Of a DNA stretch of 64,000 nucleotides, positions 33,591-45,620 are shown one piece after another. This DNA comes from Symsagittifera roscoffensis. Its lineage: Eukaryota > Xenacoelomorpha > Acoela > Convolutidae. The notes under the pieces were generated by a model that did no database searches, had not been told where the DNA came from, and saw only the letters and a list, made by a program, of their open reading frames with translations. Within the stretch, counting starts at the first letter, position 1. Every line of letters begins with the position of its first letter. Position numbers and translations under genes: made by a program. Where the stretch lies: NCBI RefSeq assembly GCF_963678635.1, contig NC_087070.1, forward strand, positions 34,053,955 to 34,117,954. The letters are read 5' to 3'.

Positions 33591-34499
33591 AAAAAGATAA
33601 AAGACATTTTATTTCAGGCAAGAAATTATTATTCTAATTTTGTTTTTAAATTGACAACAAGCACTAAAACTAAACAATTTTACAAAACTATTCACTCACA
33701 TAGTTTCGAAAGTTAACACTTTTAAATAGAACAGCAAGTTAAATAGAACATCAAATACAAAAAAGAATTTCAAGTCTCCTGCTTTTTGGCTTCCTAACTA
33801 TGATAGCACAAACTCAATTGAAAGCTATGACATGGTTAAGAAAAAAGAGGATAAAATATTCGAGTTTCTGCAAATTTGCTATCACTATGTTGTATGAAGA
33901 AATTACTCATGGATAGAATATTCGATCTTATCAAAACAAGAGAGCACCTAGGGATAGAAGATTTTGTTAAATTAAGTATAATTGGAACTATATACTAATA
34001 TTCACTCAAAACTAATATTCACTCAAAGCAGCAAAACAGCCATAATTTCACAGTGATTTTAAAGAAAAAAAAACCATCAATTTCATAAATGCTCCATTCG
34101 CATAGAAACGAGAAATTGATCAGAAAAAAATTCCGCATTTCTTCGAAAGTCGGAACAAAAAATGGAAGAACCTTAATGAATGTGATATTAGTATAAATTC
34201 TTACATCCATCATATATTAACTAAAAGGACATCAACCGTACAATTCCCCCGCCGCCCCCAAATTGGTTTAGGGGGGGGGGATGGAATATAGATTTTTCAG
34301 GAAATACTTTCGAGAACACCTTAGATTTATAGAAAAAAGTTTATCTAGAGAAAATTGATTAAAAAACGATAGTTTAGGTTATTAACAGCATTCAAATGCA
34401 ATTCCACATTAAAATTGTGACAACCAGTTTTATGTGCGCGTTTGTTCGAAATTTAATATGTGGCTAGGGGGAAATGCTACGGTTGGTCACTACTTAGGA

Positions 34500-34771
34500 G
34501 GGGGGGGGGGGGGGAGATTGTTTGGTTGATCCCAAAAAAGAATGATTAAACTTAAAACGTGGAGCACAATTGAAAAAAAAAACGCATTCGCAACTGATTC
34601 AATTAGACTTAGTTATAATATTAGGCTGAAAGTAGAAAAGTAGACAGGTCAGTCAAAATCAAAAAAAACTCAATCAGAATCGAGTTAAGAAACACAAACG
34701 TAATTATGAAAGCAGAAAGAAAACTCCCTGTCTACTTATTGAGGAGGAGGGGGGGGGGGGGGGGGGGGGGT
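34500..34771 (+). repeat. Long poly-G tracts
   Basis: G runs of about 15 (34500-34514) and about 22 or more (34747-34770) occur, with a shorter one near 34271-34280. Such tracts can form G-quadruplexes and are prone to length error in assemblies. The second run sits directly before a repeat that recurs at 57770. Confidence 0.7.
34638..34737. repeat. Small inverted repeat AAGTAGACAGG / CCTGTCTACTT
   Basis: An 11-bp perfect inverted repeat with about 78 bases between arms. It ends a few bases before a ~26-base G tract. It may be a minimal MITE or a hairpin; no target duplication recognised. Confidence 0.4.
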
Positions 34772-34895
34772 TCTCGTGCTTGAGACCGAATGCTTGAAAA
34801 ATTTGAACCAATCAAAATCGCTAAGCGTTTCTATTGGCTAAATGCCTTTCTCACAAAATCGAAGTCAATATGTAGAGAAAATGGTATACAATGGT
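34771..34895 (+). repeat. Dispersed repeat, copy 1 (partner at 57766-57890)
   Basis: Both copies carry CCGAATGCTTGAAAA, then CAACCAATC or GAACCAATC, AAAATCGCTAAGCGTT, ATTGGCTAAATGCCTTTC and AAATCGAAGTCAATAT, in the same orientation and after a G run (long here, short in the other). Paired CCAAT/ATTGG boxes give it a promoter-like look. Origin unknown. Confidence 0.6.
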
Positions 34896-35252
34896 ATAAA
34901 ATGCTAGCAAAAGACGTGATTCAATTAAATAATTATAACAATTATTTACCAGAAATATCAGCCTCAAATGGTTTTTTATGACATTGGGCCTATTATATTT
35001 CACAAAACAAAAATGAAATTAACCAAATCAATACAAACAATGTTATTCATCCGAGTTGAATAAAGAGAAATAAAGAAGGTACAGCTTCAAACTTACAGAT
35101 GCTTTTAATGATATCATTTAGCTCAAACTAAGTCATATTCCAAAGCCTAAGAGTGAAAGAGTCAATTCGAATTGGATAACTGCAACCAAAATAGATGACA
35201 AAAAGCTCAAGTATAAAAATAAATGCTCAAGTTCAACTTGAACAGGTTTATA

Positions 35253-35258
35253 TTTATT
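35253..35258 (-). terminator. Poly(A) signal AATAAA of the ABCA gene
   Basis: On the minus strand AATAAA lies about 25 bases after the stop of the last ABCA exon. This fits a very short 3' UTR. Confidence 0.5.
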
Positions 35259-35283
35259 CACGAATTTGAGTTTTTTTCCAGTT

Positions 35284-35771
35284 TTAGACAACTTGCGGCA
35301 TGGAAAAGGGTGTATCGGCTTTGATACTGTATTCGGCTTGAAGGGCAATCTGCATAAATATTTGCTCCAGAGAAGCTGTGTTTACGATACACTCTGCCAG
35401 CTTATTCTCCTTTTTCAAACCATCCAATTGGGCGAAGAGCTCACTTAGCTGAACAGACTCTTTTGGTATGTTGAAAAACATGTGTTTGTGCAATCCGGCT
35501 GAAAAGGTGTATTGCAGTTGAGAATGGGGGAAAAGTCGGTTGAAATCATTTTCGTCTACATGAACTTCATTATTTGTCGAGTCGGCTTGGTCAGCAATTA
35601 AATTGGCGTCGGCTGTTCCACCATTTTCTGCAGCTTGGGCAGTCTTGTCCAGGACCTTCACTGTAACTGTGTAGAATTTGCCATGTTGCGCCTTCAGATT
35701 TAGAGGCGAATCTTCACAGAATTGAGTGCCTGCATTCATTATGCAGATTGTGTCAGCCGATGCCTCACATT
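35284..35771 (-). CDS. ABCA transporter, last exon (C-terminal regulatory domain)
   Basis: Starts after acceptor ATTATAG at 35772, phase 1, and ends at TAA 35284-35286. It continues the H-loop exon as ECEASADTICIMNAG, matching the family pattern EAE.LC.RI.IM..G. It then shows the typical regulatory tail: an SPLNLKAQHG segment, YTVTVKV, an acidic loop, LFPHSQLQYTFSAGLHK, FNIPKESVQLSELFAQLD and TASLEQIFMQIA (the conserved LE.VF motif). 162 codons. The phase and protein join to 41526-41621 is exact. Confidence 0.85.
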
Positions 35772-36593
35772 CTATAATCACACCCACAACTTTTTCCATT
35801 AATTCGGTAGAAACTTATGAATCCAACTTCGGATCTACTTATGAATCTCCTTTTTGAAATTTCCTCTTTTTAATTATACCGCCCAAAATTCCTAACGTTA
35901 AACGGGCTAAAATTATCAAATTGTTTATTGAGTTTCTGTTTTTTTGGGCCGTATAATAGAAAAGAACCCTTATTTTGTGTATTCTATGTTCAAACCATGA
36001 AATAGAAACAAACTAAAGGCTGACTTAAGGAAATAAAATTATTGGCTACATTTTTATGCCAATTTCGACTAAGCCGAATCAATGCAAAGATAAAAGATTG
36101 TGTCGCGGCTGCGAATTAGAAAATTGAACGAATTATTTATAAAAGTTCCAGACGAGAAGTATACAGGATCATTTCATTCGGCTAACTTTGTATCTCCTGT
36201 TTAACAAAAGCAAAATTGTTTCACTTCCCGCTTGAACCCCTTCGGCTAGTTTATGCTATCAGATTAAAGGCTACTAATTTCAGCTCAAGATGTTGAAACT
36301 TTGATTTTGAATGAAATAAATAATGATGCGACGGTTTCTCAAATACAAATTTTATTTAAAAAAATATGTGAAACATAATACATGCACGGGGATTCTAAAG
36401 TAGGCCCAAAGGCGAAGTTTTCGATACACACAAATGCTGAAAAAATAGCACAAAGTTTCAAAAAGTCAACAATAGAAAAAGCATAGTCAACAAACAGTTG
36501 GAAAAGAGGAGCGCAAGGATACAGAAAAAAAAACTTGACTTGATTTTTCTGAAAAAACGTTCGAATTTCAAAGTAAAAAAGTTATAAACATTA

Positions 36594-36830
36594 CCACTGA
36601 GGTGAAGCTCCGCTGCGCAAACACTAGCCAGAACACGACAAAAAGCAGCTCAATAAAATGCAATAATAAAAAGAAAAAAAAGCATCGAATTTTAAAAATC
36701 GGATACGTCTCGTATATCGGATACCTACTAAGAATCTCACACACTAACATCTCAGCCACGGACGCCTCATTGATGACGACCACTAGCCACAAATAAAACA
36801 GAGAACAGATGCTATACAATTTCCAATGCT
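36594..36830 (-). repeat. SINE-like repeat, copy 1
   Basis: Shares its body with copies at 41010-41250 and 55315-55550: GGAAGCTC/GCGAAGCT... GCGCAAACACTAGC.AGAACACGAC.AAAAGCAGCTC.ATAAAATGCAATAA, a tRNA-like block, then CCACAAAT.AAA.AGAGAACAGATGCTAT. The tRNA-like part (minus) contains GTTAGTGTGTGAGATTCTTAG. About 240 bp. Confidence 0.55.
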
Positions 36831-37009
36831 ACCAGCAAATTTCCATATAAGCGACACGTTCATAGAACACTTTTATTTGCGAGTTATGTAACAAAATACA
36901 GTAGGTTCGTAGTAATACATTACGCTGATCGCGAGTGTAAAGAACAACTTATGATAGACACAATCTATGCAATTAATGAATTTGCAGCAAATTTAAACAG
37001 AAATCACTT

Positions 37010-37250
37010 GAAAAGCATTCAAAAAACCTTGCAACAGGGGGTTGCACAGATAACCGCTTTCCATTCAAGCGCATAAAAAACAAGCGGCACATCGCGATTA
37101 CAAGCAAAATACGGCTCTTCAAAAGATCTTCTAAAATGCTGGAAAAAAAGCTTTGATGACCAAAAAAGCTAGCCAACTACGGGCCTCGAACAACAAAGCT
37201 GCAGATTCTGAGCCATTCGTACTCCCCACTAGAAAAAGTTACTGTGATAG
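37010..37250 (-). repeat. tRNA-like repeat remnant
   Basis: On the minus strand, ATGGCTCAGAATCTGCAGC followed by TTGTTCGAGGCCCGTAGTT (about 37180-37230) resembles A- and B-box regions of a tRNA-derived head. It is degenerate and shares little body with the other SINE-like copies, so the link is tentative. Confidence 0.35.
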
Positions 37251-38572
37251 TAGACAGGTCCCAACCCAGGCAATTATACTAATTTCGCATGTAATTATTT
37301 GAAAATCTGTATTCTTTATGTATTCTCACCAAATAAGCAGTATGTTACTCAAAGTAGAAATTGAACACAAAAAATATGCGAGTGAGCTTGGAGAGAAGGC
37401 GGACTGGTCCTAAAAGAGGCATTAAAAGGAATCATTTTTTCCCCTCAATTTATCAATTTTAAGATGCGCCATTTGCAGTCAAAACTATTCATGCATTCAG
37501 ATATAATTTAAGCGGGTAAGTTTTCGAAGGAAACAATTGCGTGTAGATAGTGGAATGGAATTAAAAGTTAGACAGGCACCTTCAGCGTCATTTTGGTGGT
37601 GAAACATTAAAATACTGATATTCTAACTCTGGATCAACTGGAGATGCAAACTGATACAGCGTTCACTTGTTGCAACATGTTAAATGCAGTACACATTCTA
37701 GTACAGTTAGAACACTAAAAACTAGAGCTTACTAGTAAAAATGCACTAAAAATAGGAACTAACGCAATAACCTTCAGAATCACATGCATTGTCTAGACAA
37801 AAAAATAAATTACATGTAAATGAAAAGTACAAGGAACTAAAACGAAGTAACCATCAAAGCAATCCAACCGGGGAGCATATTTGAGTGGCAACTTGACCTA
37901 ATTTTCAACGGAAACATATCTGAGTTGATTAAATTTGTTCTACATTGGTTTACAAACTCTTTAACTGATGATTGATGACGTAACGTACACACATGGCTGC
38001 GAGCAGTAAAAAAGTCCTTTTTGTGCTGTGATATAAGTAAATGACGTCTCATACAGCATATATCTCTTTCGGTACAATCCCATTACGAAGAGGTTTTACT
38101 AATTATAGCTAATGATAAAAAAGTTGTGGAAAAATCCTTGAAAAAAGTTATCATCCCCACCCCGACCTGCAATGACTTCGAAAAGTACAAGTAAAATTGA
38201 AAAATTATACGTTTTGAGACCTATGCGTATTGAGCCGTCTTAAAATGGTTTCTGATTGTTGATATGTCGACATCAAATGGCATGCAATGGCTAAATTGAT
38301 ATCAGCATGAATTATTCATTTGCGATCCTCATTATAAATTCCCCTTTTCATTTGCCTCATGTTTACTCCAAAAATAAAAGCGAACCTCAGAACACAAAAC
38401 AGCAATAATTTTCGTTTTCTTGTATTTACTAAAATTATTCAAAGACCTCTTTCATTATGAGAAGCAATTCTTTCTTGCAGCTCTAACGACATTTTCTATA
38501 AAGCAAAGCGCACAAAATCATAAAATTATTATCATTTCCTGTTTTATTGAGTGTCAATGACTTGCCAATTTA

Positions 38573-39305
38573 CAGTGCTGATTTAGATTATGCGGACAAA
38601 ATGAACATAACTTAAACTTTGAACACACGTTTTTCTCAAATTGCGTTAAGATTAGACAAAAAGTGAAGAGAACAAAAGTTGCTTAGAATTTCATCAGAAT
38701 TAATATGGTGCAATTATTTCTCCGAAATTCGCAACCAAAATTTTACCCCAAAATGGGTCATTTTGGCTTTTTTCCACTAATCAAGAATTACGCTGAAACT
38801 AGATTGTTAATTGATGACAAAAATATATCACAAGAAGCCACTTACACAGCCCAACAAAGTTGTAGAAAGGTTGAATCTCCAAAAAACCTGTATAAGAAAA
38901 ATTTTTTTAGCGTGATAGTCAAGAAACGTGATTTCTACAATAGAAAACCAAAAACTTTTGCTTAAAAACAGATTTTAAACAATTTACTCAAATTTTTGGA
39001 GATTTAACCCTTCTAGAACTTTGTTGGGCTGTGTAAGTGGCTTCTTAAGATAAATATTTCTCATTAATTAAGAAAGTAGTTTCAGCGTAATTCTTGATTA
39101 ATTGAAAAAAACCAAACTGACCCATTTTTGGGGTAAAACTTTGGTTGAGAGTTTCGCAGAGAGAATTGCACTATTTTAATTCTGGTGAATTTCTAAGCAA
39201 TTTTTGTTCTCTTCACTTTTTGTCCAATCTCAACCCAATTTGAGAAAAACGTGTTTGAAAATTCAAGTTTGGTTCGTTTTGTCCGGATAATTTAAATCAG
39301 CACTG
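38573..39305. mobile_element. Tc1/mariner-type MITE, 733-bp imperfect hairpin
   Basis: Ends are CAGTGCTGATTTA and TAAATCAGCACTG, flanked by TA on both sides (38571-38572 and 39306-39307), as expected for Tc1/mariner insertion. The arms are long (about 300 bp each) and diverged, with AAGCCACTTACACAGCCCAACAAAG near the loop matching its inverse in the other arm. The open frame inside (38705-38965) lies in an arm and is not a transposase. Confidence 0.75.
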
Positions 39306-41009
39306 TATTCATCACATAATGCAAGTACCATGAAGTGACATAACGCAAGAGTCATGAACGAAAGGAAACAGAAAACACTTGAATTGCTTTCGAAGTTCAA
39401 AGAAAAAATTATATGGCCTCAGAGCCCTTTCTCTTTGAATTTGAAAAACAATTTATGATTAACACTTTTTTTGATAAAAATAACCCATTTGGAAAAACTG
39501 GATATGTAAGTTTGTTTATTATTCCGCTAAGAAATCCGAAAATTAAGATACACTCTCACAAATAGAAGCCAATCACATTTTTAATGATTTTTACCCGGAA
39601 ATGAGGTGAACTTAAAAATAAACCAATGTGAAACCGCGAAAAAGCAAACTATAGCGTGAACAAATGATCACAAAACTGAAAACGCAGAAAAATCATCAAC
39701 TATAAAAGAGTATTACTACGTTCAAGACTGTTAACAAGAGAAAAAACTAAATGATTAAAAAACTAAGAATTGATTTGAAAAACAAAGTTTGATCAAAGGA
39801 GAACAAAATATTTCATTCACAAATTTTCTCACAGAAAATTAGCAAAGCATATAAGCTTGAGACAATAGAAAAATAGACTTTCAAGACAATTTCACGATAG
39901 ACAGTTTTTTGACACAGAAAACGAAGTTGGACTTCTCAAACATCAAAGACAAGCAAAAAAAAGGAAAAGGACAAGAGAATGAACAACCTAAGGAAAATCA
40001 TCTCTGATCCAACGGCAGGGCCTTCAGATTTAAACATTGTCAACTGACAGTTGGAAGAGTAATGAACGCAAGGTAATTGAAAAAATCCCAGCTTCCGAAG
40101 GGAAAAATAGATAACCTTGAACCTCTTGAATTTTCTAAAACATATTTTTTCATAAAATAAACCCAATTTGAGAAAACTGGATCAATTAGACCAAATTTTT
40201 TTTTGCTGGGAAATGTGAATAATTCCCTCTTCGAAACTAGAAATCGATCACGTTTTTGGTGAATAAATTTCTACATTTCCCTGAAAAAGAAATAAAACAA
40301 ATCACCAAGACTTTTTTTAAAAATCGTCACTCCGTTCGCTACTCATAATGAATTTGGCAAAGCATTTTTCACTCAAATCCTCGAACAAAAAAACTTAGAC
40401 AATGAAAGCATAGCCAACTGCAGCTGGAAAAAAGCAATGAACGCAAGGATATAGAAAAAACACTGCCTTGTTTTTTAAAATAATCTCAGCTTCCGAATTT
40501 GGAAGAAATAGGTGCCCTTGAAAATGTTCGATTTTGAAGCCGACCGGTCTCAAAACTCTGCCATAGCTGCACAGCAACGGGATTCTCTTGTAGTTCTAAA
40601 GACTGCAGAAATAACATCATAGGTTGGGTCTTTCCCACAAGATTTCAGGTCCATCGTAGAACGCTCCGGTATGTTATCATATTCAAGTCTTTTTAGTCGG
40701 GATTCAGATTCTTTAATAAAATTTCGAGAAAAGAAAATCTAAACCTTTCAATATTTCGAATTATTTACCGTGAAAGAGGAGGATTTCACGGCAAGCAGTG
40801 GTTATCTCAGTTGACAACTGTTTTACCCTTATTCAAGCTACCATCACTTTATTTTTGCATGTCATTTCAATCAAATCACAAAACCAATAAATGCATTGAA
40901 TTCTTTGGTCGCCAAATGTAGAAATATTTGCACAGCAATTGTCCAAGCTTGCTTTAAAATGAAAACCGTATAAAGTTGAGCTAAAATATCCTAAAACTTC
41001 AAAAAATCA

Positions 41010-41250
41010 ATACAAAGGCAAAGCTGAGCTCGCTAATACTAGGGAGAACACGACTAAAAGCAGCTCTATAAAAGGCAATAAGAAAAAGTCGAAAGAAGTC
41101 TCGAATTAAAAAAATGGGCTACGTCGCTGACTCGATGTGTCCTAGAGACTATGAGTCTCGCACACTAACCACTCATCCAGGGAAGCTTAGCAAATCTCAA
41201 GCCACAAATCAAATAGAGAACAGATGCTATGAAATTTTCAATTATACAGA
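41010..41250 (-). repeat. SINE-like repeat, copy 2, with tRNA-like head
   Basis: Shares its body with 36594-36830. On the minus strand GATGAGTGGTTAGTGTGCGAGACTCATAGTCTC resembles the D-arm and anticodon arm of a tRNA (CAT in the loop); a weak CATCGAGTC stands where the B box should be. It lies less than 300 bases from the ABCA micro-exon. Confidence 0.55.
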
Positions 41251-41525
41251 TGGTGATTATAGCAAAAAAGCCACCAAATAAGTGAATACTTTTAATTGCG
41301 AGCTAGGGTAGAAAAAAGAAGGTTTATACTAATAAACTAACGCTCGCAAGCTCTCTAGTGGAATCGCAAACAGAAAAGAGATTGAAAAAGTGTGTTTACC
41401 AAAATAGTAACCGCTCATTTATATTCTCTATGAGTATGCGTTGAAAACACCGTTGTCCATGAAAACTATCCACTTTAAATTTCATCGGAAAAAGCCCATC
41501 TTATTAAACAGAGATATTTTCTAAC

Positions 41526-41621
41526 CTTCCATTGTATGTGAACTGATGACAACTGTAGATCCCTGGCTCTTAGCTTTTCTGATCAGCTTGGCAAAGTTCA
41601 GCCTTGTCACCGGATCAACAC
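41526..41621 (-). CDS. ABCA transporter, 96-bp exon (D-loop to H-loop of NBD2)
   Basis: Flanked by acceptor TTATTTGTAG and donor GAAG|GTTAGA. It supplies VDPVTR (D-loop) directly after LDESTTG of the upstream exon, and ends STVVISSHTME (H-loop His, switch region). Both junctions are phase 1. Too short to appear as an open frame; found by asking what should follow Walker B. Without it NBD2 could not hydrolyse ATP. Confidence 0.88.
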
Positions 41622-41680
41622 CTACAAATAAAATTAGAAGATAAGGTTAGATATGCTCAAAGTATAAGTTCTCTTTTAAT

Positions 41681-41686
41681 GCATTA
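41681..41686. repeat. Target site duplication of Polinton B, left (GCATTA)
   Basis: GCATTA immediately precedes AGTAGTAGATAGG and is repeated exactly at 54352-54357 after CTACTACT. Polinton integrases produce 5-6 bp duplications. Confidence 0.9.
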
Positions 41687-42114
41687 AGTAGTAGATAGGT
41701 GAGCAAGAGTGGGGGGAGGAGGAAGACCCCTATGTTTTAAGATGGGGAACAGAGCATCCGGTCTTCCAGCTATGTATTAACATTGGGTATAGAGTCTACA
41801 ATGTATTAGGATATGGAATATCAATGGTAAGGTTTTATGGTTTGTGTGATGGTAAGATAATGGTAAGAAAAACGATTTTTTTTGGATTTTGTGTGGAAAT
41901 GTCTAAATTTTTCGCAAAAATTTCGGCGCGCAATATCTAACTGTTGAATATTACTGGTTAATTACGTGTAGGTTGCGGAATTAGGATTATGTAATTAATT
42001 TTTTGATACATGGTAAGGAACTGATAAGAGTTTTTGGGCAAAAAGGAGATTTTTTATCCAAATTTTTTCGAAAAAACTTCAAAACACGATAAAATTTGTT
42101 ATAATTCGACCTAT
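41687..42114 (+). repeat. Left TIR of Polinton B
   Basis: AGTAGTAGATAGGTGAGC... aligns along its length with the reverse complement of 53918-54351. Shared landmarks include GAGTGGGGGG, AACATTGGGTATAGAGTCTAC, GGTAAGATAATGGTAAGAAAAACGA and TTTGTTATAATTCGACCTA. The arms differ by scattered substitutions and small gaps, so the insertion is not very recent. Confidence 0.92.
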
Positions 42115-44900
42115 TACCTAATTTCTTGGATAATCCTACTTTCTATCTACCTGAAATTATGCTCAAAACTACTGAAACTTCGAAAAAGTCAAAGTATTTG
42201 GATGAAAAAATTGCGAAAACTATAAATTTTTTGGAAAAAAATATTGCAAAAGTATGGATTTTTCCACAATTTACAATCAGTACATTAAAATATGATAAAA
42301 ATTACCACAATGTTAGCTGAGAAGCAGGTTATATAAAGTTCTGAATTTTCAAAGGCAAAGCTCATAATGGCTTCAAAACTACTGAAACTTTAAAAAAATT
42401 CAAACTTTTGGGAAAAATTGCAAAAATTTAAATGTTTGGTAAAAATTGCAGAAATCTCATAATTTTGGTTAATTTTTTTGTTGCTTCTGATCTAATTGAA
42501 ACAACAAACGTACGTACAGAGTTTATAATTGAGCTCAAAATTTATTTTAAACGGCATCATGTTGAGACAATGGTACAAAAATTTGAATAAAATTTTGGAT
42601 TTTTCTAAAATTTTCATCCAAAATATTGAAATACGATAACTTGTAGCATAATTTGAGCTAAAAAGCGGGTTATATAAAGCTTTCAACATAAACAAGAAAG
42701 CTCATATTAGCTAAATCAATTTAGAAACTTCCGATTTTTCGGGAAATTAGTGAAATTAATCGCAATTTTTGAGAAAGTAAAAAAAAAATTAATGAAATCT
42801 ATCCAAAATTTTCCATTTTCAACCTTTTATTTGGGTGATTAACTGATTTCTGTCCAATTCGGGGAGAATTGAAATGAGACGCTCAATTCAATTGAACAAT
42901 AAGAGCAATATTTAACTCCTCCTCAGTTTTTTCTCAATGATTAACCCAAAATTGAAACCCAAAAAATGAAACCCAAAAACTACAACTTCTTTCACGTTAA
43001 TAAGAATGAATTTCAGATCATTGATGAAAACTGAACAGTTAACTGCTAAACTTGACTAAAAATGGGATGAATTTTTCTTGAAAGTTTATTTGATTTTGGC
43101 TCAAATTCAACAAAATCTTCTTCATAACTGATGAATATCTCTCTGTTGCTTCTGCAACATAATTTTCAAGTTTTTCTGTAGAAATGTTCTATGTTTTAAC
43201 GTTATTCTTGTTTACTGCTCAACACACGTTTTCACTAATAACACAATTTGCAAGAAAATTTAGTCAGAACTGGAGAATTTAGGAGGAAAATAGATCAATT
43301 GAACAAACAATTTGCTGGCAGGGATGAAATTAGAACTGATACTGTCTGATTATTGCAATAAAAACTTTAAAGGCATCCTAAAGGTTCCCTCTTTCAGTTG
43401 CTACAGTAAACTATTTAAGCAAAAAAAAACAACTTTTGGGATCAACAATTATCACTTTTCTTGCAAAACAGTTATTAAATCCGTTTTTATTCTTAATTTT
43501 TGACGGAAGTTTTCAAAAATATTCAAGTGAGAAAGAATCGGTGCTAATTAAAGCCTCAAAAACATATGTAAAAACTAGAATATAAAGGTGTATTTTTACG
43601 ATTTGAGATCAAATTAAGAGCAACGCTATTAGTTATGATCTGAACACCTTCGGAAGTAGAAATACGCAAGGGAACCTAGTTCCGAACATCTACAATATCT
43701 TAAAACTTCTAAAAGAGCGCGTCTCGTAAAAATAATTTAGCAAAGGAAATCAAGGTGCAAACTCGAACAATTGTATAATTTTCGAATTTTTATTAAGCAA
43801 AAATTCTAAAGTAAAAATAATGAAATGTAGATCTTGAAAGCAAGTTTTTGATTTATGCTTCAAGTATCTTCTTGCAAAAGATGTCGGATTGGGTTTACTT
43901 TACAAAAATTATCCTCAAAACATCTGAAGTTTTTGGTAACTTCATTTTCATATGAAGTTACCTATTTTATCAATTTATAACAATTTTTTCTAATACAAAT
44001 CTTTGACACTTTTTATGTCGGATTTCTTCTCAAGATATACTCTATAAGCTAAATTTTAGTAAAATTATCTCAAAACTCCTAATGAATTAAAACGAGTTTC
44101 TTTCTCATTTTAGCAATTTCTCAGTTTCTGCTTCAACTACTATCTAACAATTTAACCCAATTTGAACAAATATTTACTTTAAAATTGAATTTTAGATGGA
44201 AAAATAAATCGTTTCAACGAACGTTCAATAATCCGAAACAGAATTATAACCATAATTCCTCTGTTAATTCTTTAAATGATTTTCTTAACCTGATAACTTT
44301 ATATTGCTGTTTCAAATCTGATTTTCTATAATGAAGTAAAATTTTGGTTGAGAATGATGTATAGGTTACCAAAACGATACATTTTTTAATCTTTTCAAGA
44401 TCAGTTATCAATATCTTTTCTGAAATCGACAAAAAAAACAGTAGGCAACCATAATTCTTAATAAATCAATTCCCATTATCTGCTTAACAACGCACTACTG
44501 TATGAACACTTCTACAAGCACTAAACCAGGAAAACTCTAAAATAGTAACTCCACAAAACCTTTCATTTAGTCGATGTTTTATAAATATCCAAGTTTTTAC
44601 AAATTTTAAGCAAATACTTAACCACTCATTAGCGTATGTTATGCACTTATACTACAAACTTATCGCAACAAAGTCTCCGCAAGCTTGCAATCAATGAAGT
44701 TTTTACTGTTGATTAAAGATTTTCGGATCGATTTTTGCTGTCTTTATCATCAATCAAAACCTTTGATTAAAAAAATAATTGACAGATCAGGTATTGTGAT
44801 GAAAACACTGTATATTTTTTACTATAGTTTTTCAAATTTATCATAACTGTATTTCAGATTAGTATAACTTATTATTGATAGTGATTTCTATGTTTTTAAT
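42115..44900. other. AT-rich interior of Polinton B next to the left TIR, no gene
   Basis: Contains diverged direct repeats around AGCTGAGAAGCAGGTTATAT (42311) and AGCTAAAAAGCGGGTTATAT (42655), with CTCAAAACTACTGAAAC nearby (42160 and 42375). No conserved frame is visible where A carries its virion genes. Confidence 0.5.
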
Positions 44901-44957
44901 TAAAAAAAATATTAACTTTACCTTCTCTTGGAGTGTGTTTTGAGACTGCTGAGCACA

Positions 44958-45155
44958 TTATTTAATATTATGTTGACAAGAAGAATGCTTCTTTTTGATA
45001 TGATTACTAAGTTCCTCGCTGCTATATGTATAAAACTTACAATTAGAACACTTTGAAATGTCACAGTGCTTTCGATGTCTTGACGCATCTTTACATGTGT
45101 ATTCTCTGCCAAATTCAAAACATGCAATTCTTTCGTTTCTATTCAGTGACTGCAT
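44958..45155 (-). pseudogene. Polymerase B N-terminal fragment (zinc fingers) in Polinton B
   Basis: ATG 45155 opens with MQSLNRNER and two finger motifs matching the start of A's polymerase (RHRKHC, C..C.FYTYS..E...H..KKH). It stops after about 65 codons and nothing of the remaining polymerase follows to its left. It faces the opposite way to the main B polymerase fragment (51234-53716). Confidence 0.75.
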
Positions 45156-45239
45156 CTTTGAGAAAAATCTAGAGAAAAAATGGGAAATTAGGAATGTCCC
45201 AAAATTTTAGATAAGAAGAGCTGAATAGCCTCAAAAATG

Positions 45240-45600
45240 AATACAAGTAAACAAAAGCAGCAAAGTTTTCAATCAATTTTTAACATGAAAAAAGAAATCA
45301 GAATGGATAACATCCTAATTGGTCAAGTTGAAAAAAATCATCCAATCTAACCATGGAGTTTTCAGAAGTTCTAATATCAACCAATCACAATCGAGAATTA
45401 CTTATAAGGAAATTTTTCATCTTTTTTTATATCAACCAATCAGAATCTAGCTTTATTTATTAGGAGATTTTTATTATTTTTAAATATCAAACAATCAGAA
45501 TCGAGCATTCCTTACAGTAATATTTGTGGTATTAACCAATCAGAATGAAGTATTCACAGATTTTAAAAAAATTAATAGATCAGAAAAAAACTGTTTACGA
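45240..45600. promoter_or_regulatory. CCAAT-box array upstream of the polymerase fragment
   Basis: CCAATC(A/T)(G/C)AAT or close variants occur about five times (near 45333, 45380, 45437, 45490 and 45535), each followed by CGAG or a related tetramer and an AT-rich spacer, at 45-60 base intervals. Same core as 2591 and 2640 in element A. Confidence 0.6.
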
Positions 45601-45620
45601 AACTTCCCAATCAGTCCATT

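Larger units (their letters stand above)
35772..41525 (-). other. ABCA intron of 5754 bp, filled with repeats
   Basis: The donor GAAG|GTTAGA is at 41525 and the acceptor ATTATAG at 35772. Contents: dispersed repeats around 35930-36560, two SINE-like pieces (36594-36830 and around 37010-37250), a Tc1-type MITE (38573-39305), and another SINE-like copy (41010-41250). No gene is supported inside. Confidence 0.75.

Noticed and set aside
43312..43503. 63-codon frame in the gene-poor part of Polinton B
   Set aside because: No similarity to element A proteins, AT-rich composition, no promoter or conserved neighbour.
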